Below, piece after piece: positions 1 through 5,553 of a DNA stretch of 5,553 bases; position 1 is the first letter of the stretch, and every line of letters starts with the position of its first letter. Where the stretch lies: NCBI GenBank assembly GCA_945861845.1, contig CAMAWS010000252.1:1-5553 (forward strand). Reading direction: 5' to 3'. A program made the translations under genes and the position numbers. Below the pieces are notes generated by a model. It had not been told where the DNA came from. It ran no database searches and saw only the letters and a program-made list of their open reading frames with translations. This DNA comes from Candidatus Sulfopaludibacter sp. SbA3. GTDB lineage: Bacteria > Acidobacteriota > Terriglobia > 20CM-2-55-15.

Positions 1-484
1 TACGACCATGCTGGTTCCGTACTTGCTTTATGATCCGGCCATTGCTTATGACACCGGTATTGCTATTGCGAACACCACCAAGGATCCTGGATTTTCTCCT
101 GGTGGAGCCGTAGCGACGGCCGGCGCTCTGACGTTCAGCTTGTACCCAAGAACAGCGACGGGAGCCGGTACGGCACTCACCGTGACGACCAGTGCGAGCC
201 AGCAGATTACGGGCAGCGCCGGGTTGTCGACGGATGGAACGCTAGCCTCGGGCGGTCTGTTCAGCGTCCTGCTGAAGGATCTGTATAAGGCAGCCGGTGG
301 AGCGGCGGGAACGTCGTTCTACGGTTACATGTTTGTTCAGGCCAGTTTCCTGAACGGCCATGGAATCGCATTCATCACGGACTTCACGAAGTTCACCTCG
401 TTCACCCCGGTGCTGGTGTTACAGCCCCCTGCGACGAACAGCCGCAGCGCACCGACGAACGGAGCTGAATCCTTGTCGTTCTAA
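1..484 (+). CDS. Secreted Ser/Thr-rich protein, C-terminal part only (first tandem copy, 5' truncated by window)
   Basis: The reading frame is open from the first bases of the window (frame starting at base 2) to TAA at 482-484. The ATG at 8 is not the real start: the same Met is residue 404 inside the complete copy at 585-2270, and the preceding Thr-Thr codons also match. What remains is the C-terminal domain, with landmarks VPYLLYDPAIAYDTGIAIAN, GYMFVQASFLNGHGI and FITDFTKFTSFTPVLVLQPP, and the tail ending ESLSF. It differs from the downstream copy by one residue (Ala here, Ser there, codon 368-370). The domain resembles C-terminal domains of large secreted acidobacterial proteins of unknown function; that is from memory of the family style. 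If the gene has the same length as its neighbour, its start lies about 1.2 kb upstream of the window. A strong terminator follows at 497. The biochemical role is unknown; a surface or extracellular structural role is a guess. Confidence 0.85.
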   Translation, partial: TTMLVPYLLYDPAIAYDTGIAIANTTKDPGFSPGGAVATAGALTFSLYPRTATGAGTALTVTTSASQQITGSAGLSTDGTLASGGLFSVLLKDLYKAAGGAAGTSFYGYMFVQASFLNGHGIAFITDFTKFTSFTPVLVLQPPATNSRSAPTNGAESLSF

Positions 485-491
485 TTCGGCG
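1..491 (+). repeat. Tandem duplication, copy A (visible part)
   Basis: Bases 1-491 align without gaps to 1787-2277 (offset 1786). There are 14 mismatches by hand count (140, 148, 163, 166, 169, 172, 175, 205, 235, 244, 368, 370, 427, 473), about 97% identity. The homology includes the stop codon and 7 bases beyond it (TTCGGCG), then breaks. The left boundary is outside the window. Confidence 0.95.
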
Positions 492-496
492 GAGTA

Positions 497-542
497 GCAT
501 GCAAGGGGGGGGAATTCCCCCTCTTGCATGCGTTTCGTCTTT
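497..542 (+). terminator. Rho-independent terminator after first copy
   Basis: The arm at 497-511 (GCATGCAAGGGGGGG) pairs with 517-531. This gives a 15-bp stem with a single G-U wobble (506/522) and a 5-base loop, GAATT. A T-rich but interrupted tract (GTTTCGTCTTT) follows at 532-542. The stem is very stable; the imperfect U tract may leave some read-through into the next copy. It lies 12 bases after the stop codon. Confidence 0.88.
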
Positions 543-547
543 GCGGG

Positions 548-560
548 GGTGGTTGCCACC
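548..560 (+). other. Small hairpin in leader of second copy
   Basis: GGTGG-TTG-CCACC forms a perfect 5-bp stem with a 3-base loop, ending about 10 bases before the Shine-Dalgarno sequence of the 585 gene. It could insulate or stabilise the 5' end of the message, or be chance. No function can be shown from sequence alone. Confidence 0.35.
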
Positions 561-570
561 TAGTCTCGAA

Positions 571-575
571 AGGAG
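571..575 (+). promoter_or_regulatory. Shine-Dalgarno site fixing the start at 585
   Basis: AGGAG at 571-575, in the context GAAAGGAGAAC, lies 9 bases before ATG 585. This is the strongest ribosome binding site in the window. It fits with the typical signal peptide that begins at this ATG. Confidence 0.85.
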
Positions 576-584
576 AACACAATA

Positions 585-2270
585 ATGAAGTCCAGAATGT
601 TAGTTGGGCTCTTGGCGGCGTTGATTGTACTAACGCTCACGCCCAGCAGTTTTGCCCAAGTCACGGTTAACCTTATTAATACTGCATCCGCTGGTGAAAC
701 GACGACGAATCGCGCCGGACAAACATCGGATCCCAACTCGCCTGGCGGTGGAGTCATCATTCAGGGCGTGATCACGGGTACTCCGACCTTGACGTCGACC
801 TTTCTCACGGTAAATTTCGGCGCTCCGATTAATTCGGGCGTTCCAACGGCCTCGTTGAGTCCGCAGCTCGCTGGAAATGCTGGCACCACTGCTGTCGTTG
901 GATATGATGTGCCAAGTAACCTTGAAGCAATTCGTATCACGGGAGCCAGCGGCATTTTTTCGTTGATCACGAAGATCAATACGATCAACTACTCTGCTGG
1001 CACGATTGTGCTCGCACTTCCCGGCACCAATAATGGTAACGTGCTCGGCCAAACCGCGCTTTCTTCCGGAAGTCTCATACTGGCTGGCGTGAGATTGGAT
1101 CTTAGTGGAAAGACCGCTCCGATGTCGGTAACGGCGTCCTTGAGCAGCAGCGCCAATAATTACATACCGGGTACCATGAGCCAGACAATCATTTCCGCCG
1201 TAGGCAGCGGTATCAACAGCTTGGCCATCGGCGCACGGTCGGGCCAGACAAACACCGGTACATCGACCATCTTCACCAACCGAGCCGTACCGGATTCGGC
1301 CGCTTCACTCGTTATGGCCGAGAGCTTTGCTTCGGGTTGGAGAACGCTGTCACAAACCAACACGGGCGGGGTTTCTTCGTCCGGCGTGAACTCTCAGGCA
1401 ACCCAGATTCGGTTAACGTTTGCAGGTGTCCCGAGCGGGGTGACGCTGAGTGTGGGTGCGAGCACCACGACGTCGCTCACGGTTACGTTGAGCAACGCCT
1501 CGATCACGTCGACCAGCTTAACGACTACAGCCACGGTTACGGCATCCGACCTGACCGCGGTTGAAAGTCTCCAGCTCAACATTGTGGCTTCGGTCTCCAC
1601 GACTTCCACGGCCGCGTTGGCTGCGGGAAATATAACGGCGGTTGCGACGCTTGTGCCGATCGGTGATGGTCTGGATTCGACAACGACGACAACGACGCCC
1701 GCTGCGCCGACAATTTCGGGTGGTTTCCCGAGATTCGTACAGGCCGATACGGAAACGGTCACGGTGGCCAGCATCATTGCGGCCAATACGACCATGCTGG
1801 TTCCGTACTTGCTTTATGATCCGGCCATTGCTTATGACACCGGTATTGCTATTGCGAACACCACCAAGGATCCTGGATTTTCTCCTGGTGGAGCCGTAGC
1901 GACGGCCGGCGCTCTGACGTTCAGCCTGTACCCGAGAACAGCGACGGGCGCAGGGACAGCGCTCACCGTGACGACCAGTGCGAGCCAGCAAATTACGGGC
2001 AGCGCCGGGTTGTCGACGGACGGAACGCTTGCCTCGGGCGGTCTGTTCAGCGTCCTGCTGAAGGATCTGTATAAGGCAGCCGGTGGAGCGGCGGGAACGT
2101 CGTTCTACGGTTACATGTTTGTTCAGGCCAGTTTCCTGAACGGCCATGGAATCTCGTTCATCACGGACTTCACGAAGTTCACCTCGTTCACCCCGGTGCT
2201 GGTGTTACAGCCGCCTGCGACGAACAGCCGCAGCGCACCGACGAACGGAGCTGAATCCCTGTCGTTCTAA
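585..2270 (+). CDS. Secreted Ser/Thr-rich multidomain protein of unknown function (second tandem copy, complete)
   Basis: 561 aa, starting at an ATG with a good Shine-Dalgarno site. Residues 1-24 form a Sec signal peptide (MKSRM, a hydrophobic core, then SSFA|QV as the likely signal peptidase I site). Residues 25-210 look like a beta-rich extracellular domain, with a cohesin- or Ig-like feel but no decisive motif. Around 236-257 is the segment PDSAASLVMAESFASGWRTL. Residues 275-357 are a second beta-rich part (IRLTFAGVPSGVTLSV); about 43% of residues 281-350 are Ser or Thr. A Thr-run linker (STTTTTTPAAP, 365-375) leads to the C-terminal domain, 376-561, which is shared with the first copy. 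I see no cysteine, catalytic motif, C-terminal membrane anchor, LPXTG or PEP-CTERM signal. The protein is probably exported to the cell surface or medium; a structural or adhesive role is inference. A terminator follows 17 bases after the stop codon. The style of the domains suggests Acidobacteriota. Confidence 0.9.
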   Translation: MKSRMLVGLLAALIVLTLTPSSFAQVTVNLINTASAGETTTNRAGQTSDPNSPGGGVIIQGVITGTPTLTSTFLTVNFGAPINSGVPTASLSPQLAGNAGTTAVVGYDVPSNLEAIRITGASGIFSLITKINTINYSAGTIVLALPGTNNGNVLGQTALSSGSLILAGVRLDLSGKTAPMSVTASLSSSANNYIPGTMSQTIISAVGSGINSLAIGARSGQTNTGTSTIFTNRAVPDSAASLVMAESFASGWRTLSQTNTGGVSSSGVNSQATQIRLTFAGVPSGVTLSVGASTTTSLTVTLSNASITSTSLTTTATVTASDLTAVESLQLNIVASVSTTSTAALAAGNITAVATLVPIGDGLDSTTTTTTPAAPTISGGFPRFVQADTETVTVASIIAANTTMLVPYLLYDPAIAYDTGIAIANTTKDPGFSPGGAVATAGALTFSLYPRTATGAGTALTVTTSASQQITGSAGLSTDGTLASGGLFSVLLKDLYKAAGGAAGTSFYGYMFVQASFLNGHGISFITDFTKFTSFTPVLVLQPPATNSRSAPTNGAESLSF

Positions 2271-2277
2271 TTCGGCG
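1787..2277 (+). repeat. Tandem duplication, copy B
   Basis: Partner of bases 1-491, about 97% identical with no indels. It covers residue 402 to the stop codon of the complete protein plus 7 bases of 3' flank. Of the 13 codons that differ, 12 are synonymous. The downstream terminators of the two copies are not homologous, so the duplicated unit ends right after the gene. Confidence 0.95.
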
Positions 2278-2287
2278 AACGCAGTCA

Positions 2288-2320
2288 GCGGGGGGCCAGA
2301 AAGCCCCCCGCTTTTTATTT
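2288..2320 (+). terminator. Rho-independent terminator after second copy
   Basis: The arm 2288-2296 (GCGGGGGGC) pairs perfectly with 2303-2311 (GCCCCCCGC) around a 6-base loop, CAGAAA. A2287-T2312 can extend the stem. The run TTTTTATTT follows at 2312-2320. This is a textbook intrinsic terminator that separates the repeat genes from the operon to the right. Confidence 0.95.
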
Positions 2321-2358
2321 GGGTCCCGGCTTCGTTACGGAAGTTTGACCTGCAATTC

Positions 2359-2367
2359 TGATATAAT
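2359..2367 (+). promoter_or_regulatory. Extended -10 promoter for the three-gene operon
   Basis: TGATATAAT is a perfect match to TGnTATAAT. No good -35 hexamer sits 15-19 bases upstream; the TTGACC at 2345-2350 is only 11 bases away, too close to serve. This fits an extended -10 promoter. Transcription would begin near 2374, leaving a leader of about 19 bases before ATG 2393. The site lies between the terminator at 2288-2320 and the next gene, where a promoter is expected. Confidence 0.65.
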
Positions 2368-2392
2368 CCTCACTTCCAACTTCACATTGCTT

Positions 2393-3439
2393 ATGATCAG
2401 GCTTCTATCTCTTATCATTGCCATAGTCATTTCCTCCGCATCTGTTGCGTCGTCACAAACTCTCCGTCTGCCGCGTGATCCGGAAAAACTGATCTCAAGG
2501 GCACAGGAGTTCTGGGCTGCAATGGTCGGCAGGCAATCCCTGCGGGCCGTGGAATACGTCCTTCCGGAAAAAAGGGAGCGTTTTGTATCCGCCAGCACCG
2601 GCATGGCGCTGGTTGAGGCAAAGGTTCATGCTCTGAATCTCACATCGGATCCCATTCGCACTTCAGTAACAGTGAACCTTATCGCCGTAGTACCGACTTT
2701 GGCTGGCCGCACGCAATGGGACGTCAGCAGTATCTGGGTGTGGCAGAGGAACAATTGGTTCCTGGATACACATGATCCGAGCGCCATACTGGAGGACCAA
2801 TCCGCTGCACGGCCGCGGGACACCGTCGACCGGTACACAAAGGAAATCGACGCAAGTCTACAGGTGCTCGAAGAGCGTCTCGATTTGGGTACGATCGTCC
2901 AGGGGGACTCCTTGCAAAGGGAAATTCCCATTAAATATTCCGGCAGCCTTCCTTTGTCGATTGAGTTTCCTATTCCATCCCCATTTCTCGATGCCACCCC
3001 GGACTTACCAGGGGGTGTGACAGCCCAATCGAAGCATATAGTCTTGAAGGTGAATAGCGATGGTTGGATTGGCCCATTTAACATCCCTCTGACATTGAGA
3101 TTTCGCTATGAGGCGGCCACAGTCGATCGGGTCTTAAGGGTGACCGGTAACATCTTTGCTCCAGTTACATTTCGGCAGGAGCCATCAGATCAGGCAATAC
3201 GTGAAGGCCAGCCTATCTCCGTGTTCATAAAGAACAACACCGACGAACCCCGCACTATTCGATTTGTGACAGTGGATAACAAGTTCCGAATTGTGAAGCA
3301 GCCGTCATTGATTGACGCGCAGGCCGAGGGAGAGCTTGTCCTCGAGTTGCGCCCAGGTCAAGTACCCGATCAGTTGACGGTTGTATTCGAAAGCGCCGTT
3401 AGTGGCCGCGATTCGTACACATACCCATTCCGAAAATAG
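2393..3439 (+). CDS. Secreted/periplasmic protein with NTF2-like and DUF1573-like parts
   Basis: 348 aa from ATG 2393. The frame is also open from TTG 2345, but that codon lies upstream of the likely promoter and would put a hydrophilic stretch ahead of the signal peptide, so the ATG is preferred. Residues 1 to about 21 form a signal peptide (MIRLLSLIIAIVISSASVAS). Residues 33-128 resemble a small NTF2-like alpha+beta domain (RAQEFWAAMVG, then alternating strands ending SSIWVWQRNNWFLD). Residues 163-255 look like a DUF1573/ASH-type beta-sandwich (LDLGTIVQGDSLQREIPIKYSGSLPLSI), and 256-348 may form a second sandwich (VTFRQEPSDQAIREGQPISVFIKNNTDEPRTI). Both assignments are by eye. No catalytic residues are evident, so a binding or scaffolding role outside the membrane is likely. 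No Shine-Dalgarno site is visible before the ATG. It is the first gene of the operon, 7 bases before the glycosyltransferase gene. Confidence 0.8.
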   Translation: MIRLLSLIIAIVISSASVASSQTLRLPRDPEKLISRAQEFWAAMVGRQSLRAVEYVLPEKRERFVSASTGMALVEAKVHALNLTSDPIRTSVTVNLIAVVPTLAGRTQWDVSSIWVWQRNNWFLDTHDPSAILEDQSAARPRDTVDRYTKEIDASLQVLEERLDLGTIVQGDSLQREIPIKYSGSLPLSIEFPIPSPFLDATPDLPGGVTAQSKHIVLKVNSDGWIGPFNIPLTLRFRYEAATVDRVLRVTGNIFAPVTFRQEPSDQAIREGQPISVFIKNNTDEPRTIRFVTVDNKFRIVKQPSLIDAQAEGELVLELRPGQVPDQLTVVFESAVSGRDSYTYPFRK

Positions 3440-3446
3440 GCGTTGA

Positions 3447-4121
3447 GTGTATAAGAACCTCAGGATCACGGTCGTCATACCGTGCCTAAATGAGGAGCAG
3501 GGAGTGCAGAAGGTGCTCGCCGAAGTGCCGGCCTTCGTTGATGAAGTCATCGTCGTCGACAACGGTTCAACGGATAGGAGCGCTGAAGTCGCCCATCAGA
3601 TGGGCGCAATCGTTGTTAGTGAGTTAAGCAGGGGATATGGCCGGGCATACAAGACAGGTTTTTCACGAGCGACAGGAGACATCATTGTCACTCTGGACGG
3701 GGATCATTCGTATCCTGTCGATGCCTTAAGCTACCTGCTCGAGGCATTCATGCATTGCCGCGTTGGCTTCCTGTCGGCGTCGCGCTTACCCACCCTTACA
3801 GATGACGCGATGAGTCTGAAGCACAAGATTGGAAATCGAGTGTTATCTTTCGTAATGTCGATTCTGTTTCTTCGTTGGGTTACCGATTCCCAGTCCGGTA
3901 TGTGGGTCTTTCGGAGGGAAGCCCTGAGCCACATGAAGCTCACCAGCGATGGAATGGCATTCAGCGAGGAGATCAAGATCGAGGCGATCAAGAACAAGAA
4001 AATCGGTTTTCGCGAGATGTCTATCAACTACTCCCAGCGGATCGGAGAAAAAAAACTGCGACCCTGGCGGGACGGCCTTGCCAATATACTTTTCCTGTTC
4101 CGAAAGCGTTTTGGGCTATGA
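3447..4121 (+). CDS. GT2-family glycosyltransferase, dolichol-phosphate mannose synthase-like
   Basis: 224 aa. The start is GTG 3447, because an in-frame TGA (3444-3446) immediately precedes it and the nucleotide-binding strand (ITVVIPCLNEE) begins at residue 7. GT2 landmarks: VVDNGSTD at 36-43 (nucleotide-sugar binding), GYGRAYKTGF at 63-72, the metal-binding DGD at 84-86, DSQSGMWVFRR at 147-157 with the acceptor-side Asp, and EE at 174-175. The YSQRIGEKKLRPWRDG segment at 195-210 is typical of the DPM1/DPG-synthase branch. Enzymes of this type move a sugar from a nucleotide donor to a polyprenyl phosphate on the cytoplasmic side. The sugar cannot be told from sequence. There is no C-terminal membrane domain, so it is the short form. 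It lacks a Shine-Dalgarno site and sits 7 bases after the preceding stop, suggesting translational coupling. It overlaps the next gene by 4 bases. An A8 run lies near its 3' end. Confidence 0.93.
   Translation: MYKNLRITVVIPCLNEEQGVQKVLAEVPAFVDEVIVVDNGSTDRSAEVAHQMGAIVVSELSRGYGRAYKTGFSRATGDIIVTLDGDHSYPVDALSYLLEAFMHCRVGFLSASRLPTLTDDAMSLKHKIGNRVLSFVMSILFLRWVTDSQSGMWVFRREALSHMKLTSDGMAFSEEIKIEAIKNKKIGFREMSINYSQRIGEKKLRPWRDGLANILFLFRKRFGL
4048..4055 (+). other. A8 run: possible -1 slippage site between GT2 and the Tmtc-like gene
   Basis: The zero-frame codons here are GAA AAA AAA CTG, which present an A-AAA-AAA heptamer. The -1 frame is the frame of the downstream gene, and I find no stop codon in it from 4049 to ATG 4118. 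Slippage would therefore join residue ~202 of the GT2 to the membrane protein through a linker of about 21 residues. GGAG (4044-4047) abuts the run, closer than is usual for a stimulatory site, and no strong downstream hairpin was seen. Function is unproven. Confidence 0.3.
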
Positions 4122-5553
4122 GCCGAAAGCGCCAGCGCAATTCCAGCGTTGTACTGCCACTGATGTCGCGTTGGATAATCGTCCTTATACTGCTCGTCCT
4201 CACCCTCGCGGCGTATTGGAACTCATTTCACGTTCCGCTTGTTTTCGACGACTCCGTCAGTATCCAGAGAAACACTGGTGTTCGGTTCGGAGAGTTTAGC
4301 TGGAATCTTCTGGCAGCCCGTTCAGTCCTGTATCTTACATTCACTCTGAACTATCTCTGGTTTGGCCAGGAAGTGCTGTCCTACCACATCGTCAACTTTT
4401 TTTTGCACTTCCTGAACGGCTTCCTGATCTTATTGTTTGCCGAACGTGCATTTCTGCGAATCAACACTCATGAGCGTCAGAGCCGGGTATCCGCCGGACT
4501 CGCCGCCGCCTTCTTCCTTGTACATCCGGTCCAGACCGAGTCTGTTACATACATTTCCAGCCGATCGGAAATCCTATCGACGAATTTCTACCTTCTGGCA
4601 ATCCTCCTCTTCGTCATGTGGCCCGAGAAGCAAATAGGACTTCTCCTGAGCTGCCTGGTGGGTCTAATGTTCTTCTTTGGGCTGGGAGCGAAGGAGACTG
4701 TCATTACGCTGCCCGCCACAATTTTTCTGTATGACTTCTTTATTCTCTCAGGTGGCCAATTTCGGATCCTTATTTCCCGGTGGCGATTCTATGTGCCGTT
4801 TATTGTCGGCGGAGTGGGAGCCGTCTACTATATCCTGACGAAGGCGCTTGCTGGATCCGTCGGCGCCGGCCTTCCGGGACACCTTTCCACTTGGAATTAC
4901 TTCCTTACGCAAACGCGTGTAATTGTTCGCTATATTTACCTCGTGTTTTTCCCGGTTGGTTTGAACCTGGACTATGACTTCCCAGCCTCGAACAGTCTCC
5001 TTGAACCGGCTGTGCTGGCATCCATAACCTTCTTGAGCGGCATTCTGGTAATCGGTTGGCTGATCCGGCGTAGGCATCCCGTTTTTGCATTTTCTATTTT
5101 TTCATTCTTTGTGACCCTTTCGCCCACGTCGAGCTTCGTACCCATCCTTGACGTGATCTTCGAACACCGCCTGTATCTACCGCTTGTCGGCGTGTGTTTG
5201 TCATTCCCCATTTTCGTAGACATCGTTTACAAGAAGGCCCGGGAGAAATTCATGCTCCCGGGAAACGCCCGGGCCTATGCCTGCTCGATCCTGCTGATAC
5301 TCGCTGCCGGAACAGCCTTAAGGAATGACGTCTGGGCAGACGAAATCAAGCTCTGGACGGATGTTGCCGCCAAATCACCGGGGAAAGAGCGTCCTTACTA
5401 CTCTATCGCATGGGCACATTTCAGGCGAGGCGAGTACGATCAGGCGATCGAGATTCTCGAAAAATCGCAAAAGCGCTTTCCTGAAGGCCGGTTCGATTCA
5501 GATGATTTTCTTGCCAACATGTATCTCAAGGCCGGCCGATTTGATGCAGCAAT
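4118..5553 (+). CDS. Tmtc-like GT-C membrane protein with C-terminal TPR repeats (3' truncated)
   Basis: The frame is open from ATG 4118 to the window end without a stop (478 codons visible). The ATG overlaps the preceding TGA in ATGA. After a basic N-terminus (MSRKRQR), the first membrane helix spans about 19-33. A loop follows with NSFHVPLVFDD; Asp44-Asp45 is the expected acidic pair of GT-C glycosyltransferases. Further family landmarks: YHIVNFFLHFLN (89-100), HPVQTESVTYISSRSE (136-151), LGAKET (189-194), and FEHRLYLPLVG (348-358). I judge about 9-11 membrane segments. From about 407 (WADEIKLWTDVAAKSP) the chain leaves the membrane and a first TPR begins (YYSIAWAHFRRGEYDQAIEILEKS), with a second under way at the cut. 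Bacterial relatives of eukaryotic TMTC O-mannosyltransferases have this layout. Likely role: transfer of a lipid-linked sugar to exported proteins or to a glycan, using the product of the upstream GT2; this is inferred. It is probably longer, with more TPRs beyond the window. Confidence 0.88.
   Translation, partial: MSRKRQRNSSVVLPLMSRWIIVLILLVLTLAAYWNSFHVPLVFDDSVSIQRNTGVRFGEFSWNLLAARSVLYLTFTLNYLWFGQEVLSYHIVNFFLHFLNGFLILLFAERAFLRINTHERQSRVSAGLAAAFFLVHPVQTESVTYISSRSEILSTNFYLLAILLFVMWPEKQIGLLLSCLVGLMFFFGLGAKETVITLPATIFLYDFFILSGGQFRILISRWRFYVPFIVGGVGAVYYILTKALAGSVGAGLPGHLSTWNYFLTQTRVIVRYIYLVFFPVGLNLDYDFPASNSLLEPAVLASITFLSGILVIGWLIRRRHPVFAFSIFSFFVTLSPTSSFVPILDVIFEHRLYLPLVGVCLSFPIFVDIVYKKAREKFMLPGNARAYACSILLILAAGTALRNDVWADEIKLWTDVAAKSPGKERPYYSIAWAHFRRGEYDQAIEILEKSQKRFPEGRFDSDDFLANMYLKAGRFDAA

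Noticed and set aside
8..484. Independent 158-aa gene beginning at ATG 8
   Set aside because: The frame is open upstream to the window edge, and the same Met is internal in the complete paralogue. There is no Shine-Dalgarno site, so it is the 3' end of a longer gene.
962..989. Inverted repeat GTTGATC...GATCAAC in the secreted-protein gene
   Set aside because: 7-bp arms with a 14-base loop inside coding sequence, explained by repeated Ile-Asn-Thr codons; no flanking signal.
1394..1795. 133-codon - strand frame rich in Val and Ala
   Set aside because: It is the antisense reading of Thr/Ser-rich codons in the secreted protein and has no start signals.
1518..2147. 209-codon open frame on the - strand inside the secreted-protein gene
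   Set aside because: Its translation is Arg-rich and low in order, with no domain or ribosome site. It lies wholly antisense to a gene with clear signal peptide, family domain and synonymous divergence; it is a shadow of biased codon use.
2200..2270. Possible C-terminal sorting signal (PEP-CTERM or LPXTG) on the secreted protein
   Set aside because: The tail is QPPATNSRSAPTNGAESLSF, with no PEP motif, no hydrophobic helix and no basic end.
2626..3084. 152-codon - strand frame within the NTF2-like/DUF1573-like gene
   Set aside because: Antisense shadow with no recognisable motif or promoter context.
3949..4299. 116-codon + strand frame spanning the junction of the GT2 and Tmtc-like genes
   Set aside because: It is in the third frame, basic and without family resemblance; both overlapping genes are well supported.
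4397..4404. T8 run in the Tmtc-like gene as a slippage or phase-variation site
   Set aside because: The frame continues intact through Phe-Phe-Leu in a membrane helix, where such codons are expected. The tract is too short to argue for phase variation.
4748..5077. 109-codon - strand frame within the membrane-protein gene
   Set aside because: Hydrophilic, featureless antisense reading of a gene with clear family motifs.

Overview
The window reads as a chromosomal fragment of a bacterium with moderate-to-high GC, most likely an Acidobacteriota member (Solibacter/Bryobacter-like). This rests on protein style. The secreted Ser/Thr-rich proteins carry a C-terminal domain of the kind 'YDTGIAIANTTKDP ... 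GYMFVQASFLNGHGI.FITDF', which I associate with acidobacterial surface proteins, and the membrane protein at the right end is of a TPR/Tmtc-like type common there. The assignment is inference, not proof. All recognisable genes lie on the + strand.

Left half (1-2320): two tandem copies of one secreted-protein gene. Only the last 160 codons of the first copy are in the window (to 484). The second is complete (585-2270, 561 aa, with signal peptide). Over the 491 bases that can be compared, the copies differ at only 14 positions and one amino acid. The homology stops 7 bases after the stop codons, and each copy has its own, unrelated rho-independent terminator (497-542 and 2288-2320).

Right half (2340-5553): a compact three-gene operon behind a perfect extended -10 promoter (2359-2367). 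It encodes (i) a secreted 348-aa protein with an NTF2-like N-terminal part and a DUF1573-like beta-sandwich part, (ii) a soluble GT2 glycosyltransferase resembling dolichol-phosphate mannose synthase, and (iii) a multi-pass GT-C-like membrane protein followed by TPR repeats (bacterial Tmtc-like), cut by the window end. Gaps are 7 bases between (i) and (ii), and a 4-base ATGA overlap between (ii) and (iii).

A plausible joint role: the GT2 enzyme charges a polyprenyl-phosphate with a sugar, and the Tmtc-like protein transfers it to Ser/Thr of exported proteins. The adjacent Ser/Thr-rich secreted proteins are possible acceptors. The proximity is seen; the functional link is inference. I see no RNA genes, CRISPR arrays, insertion sequences or origins.
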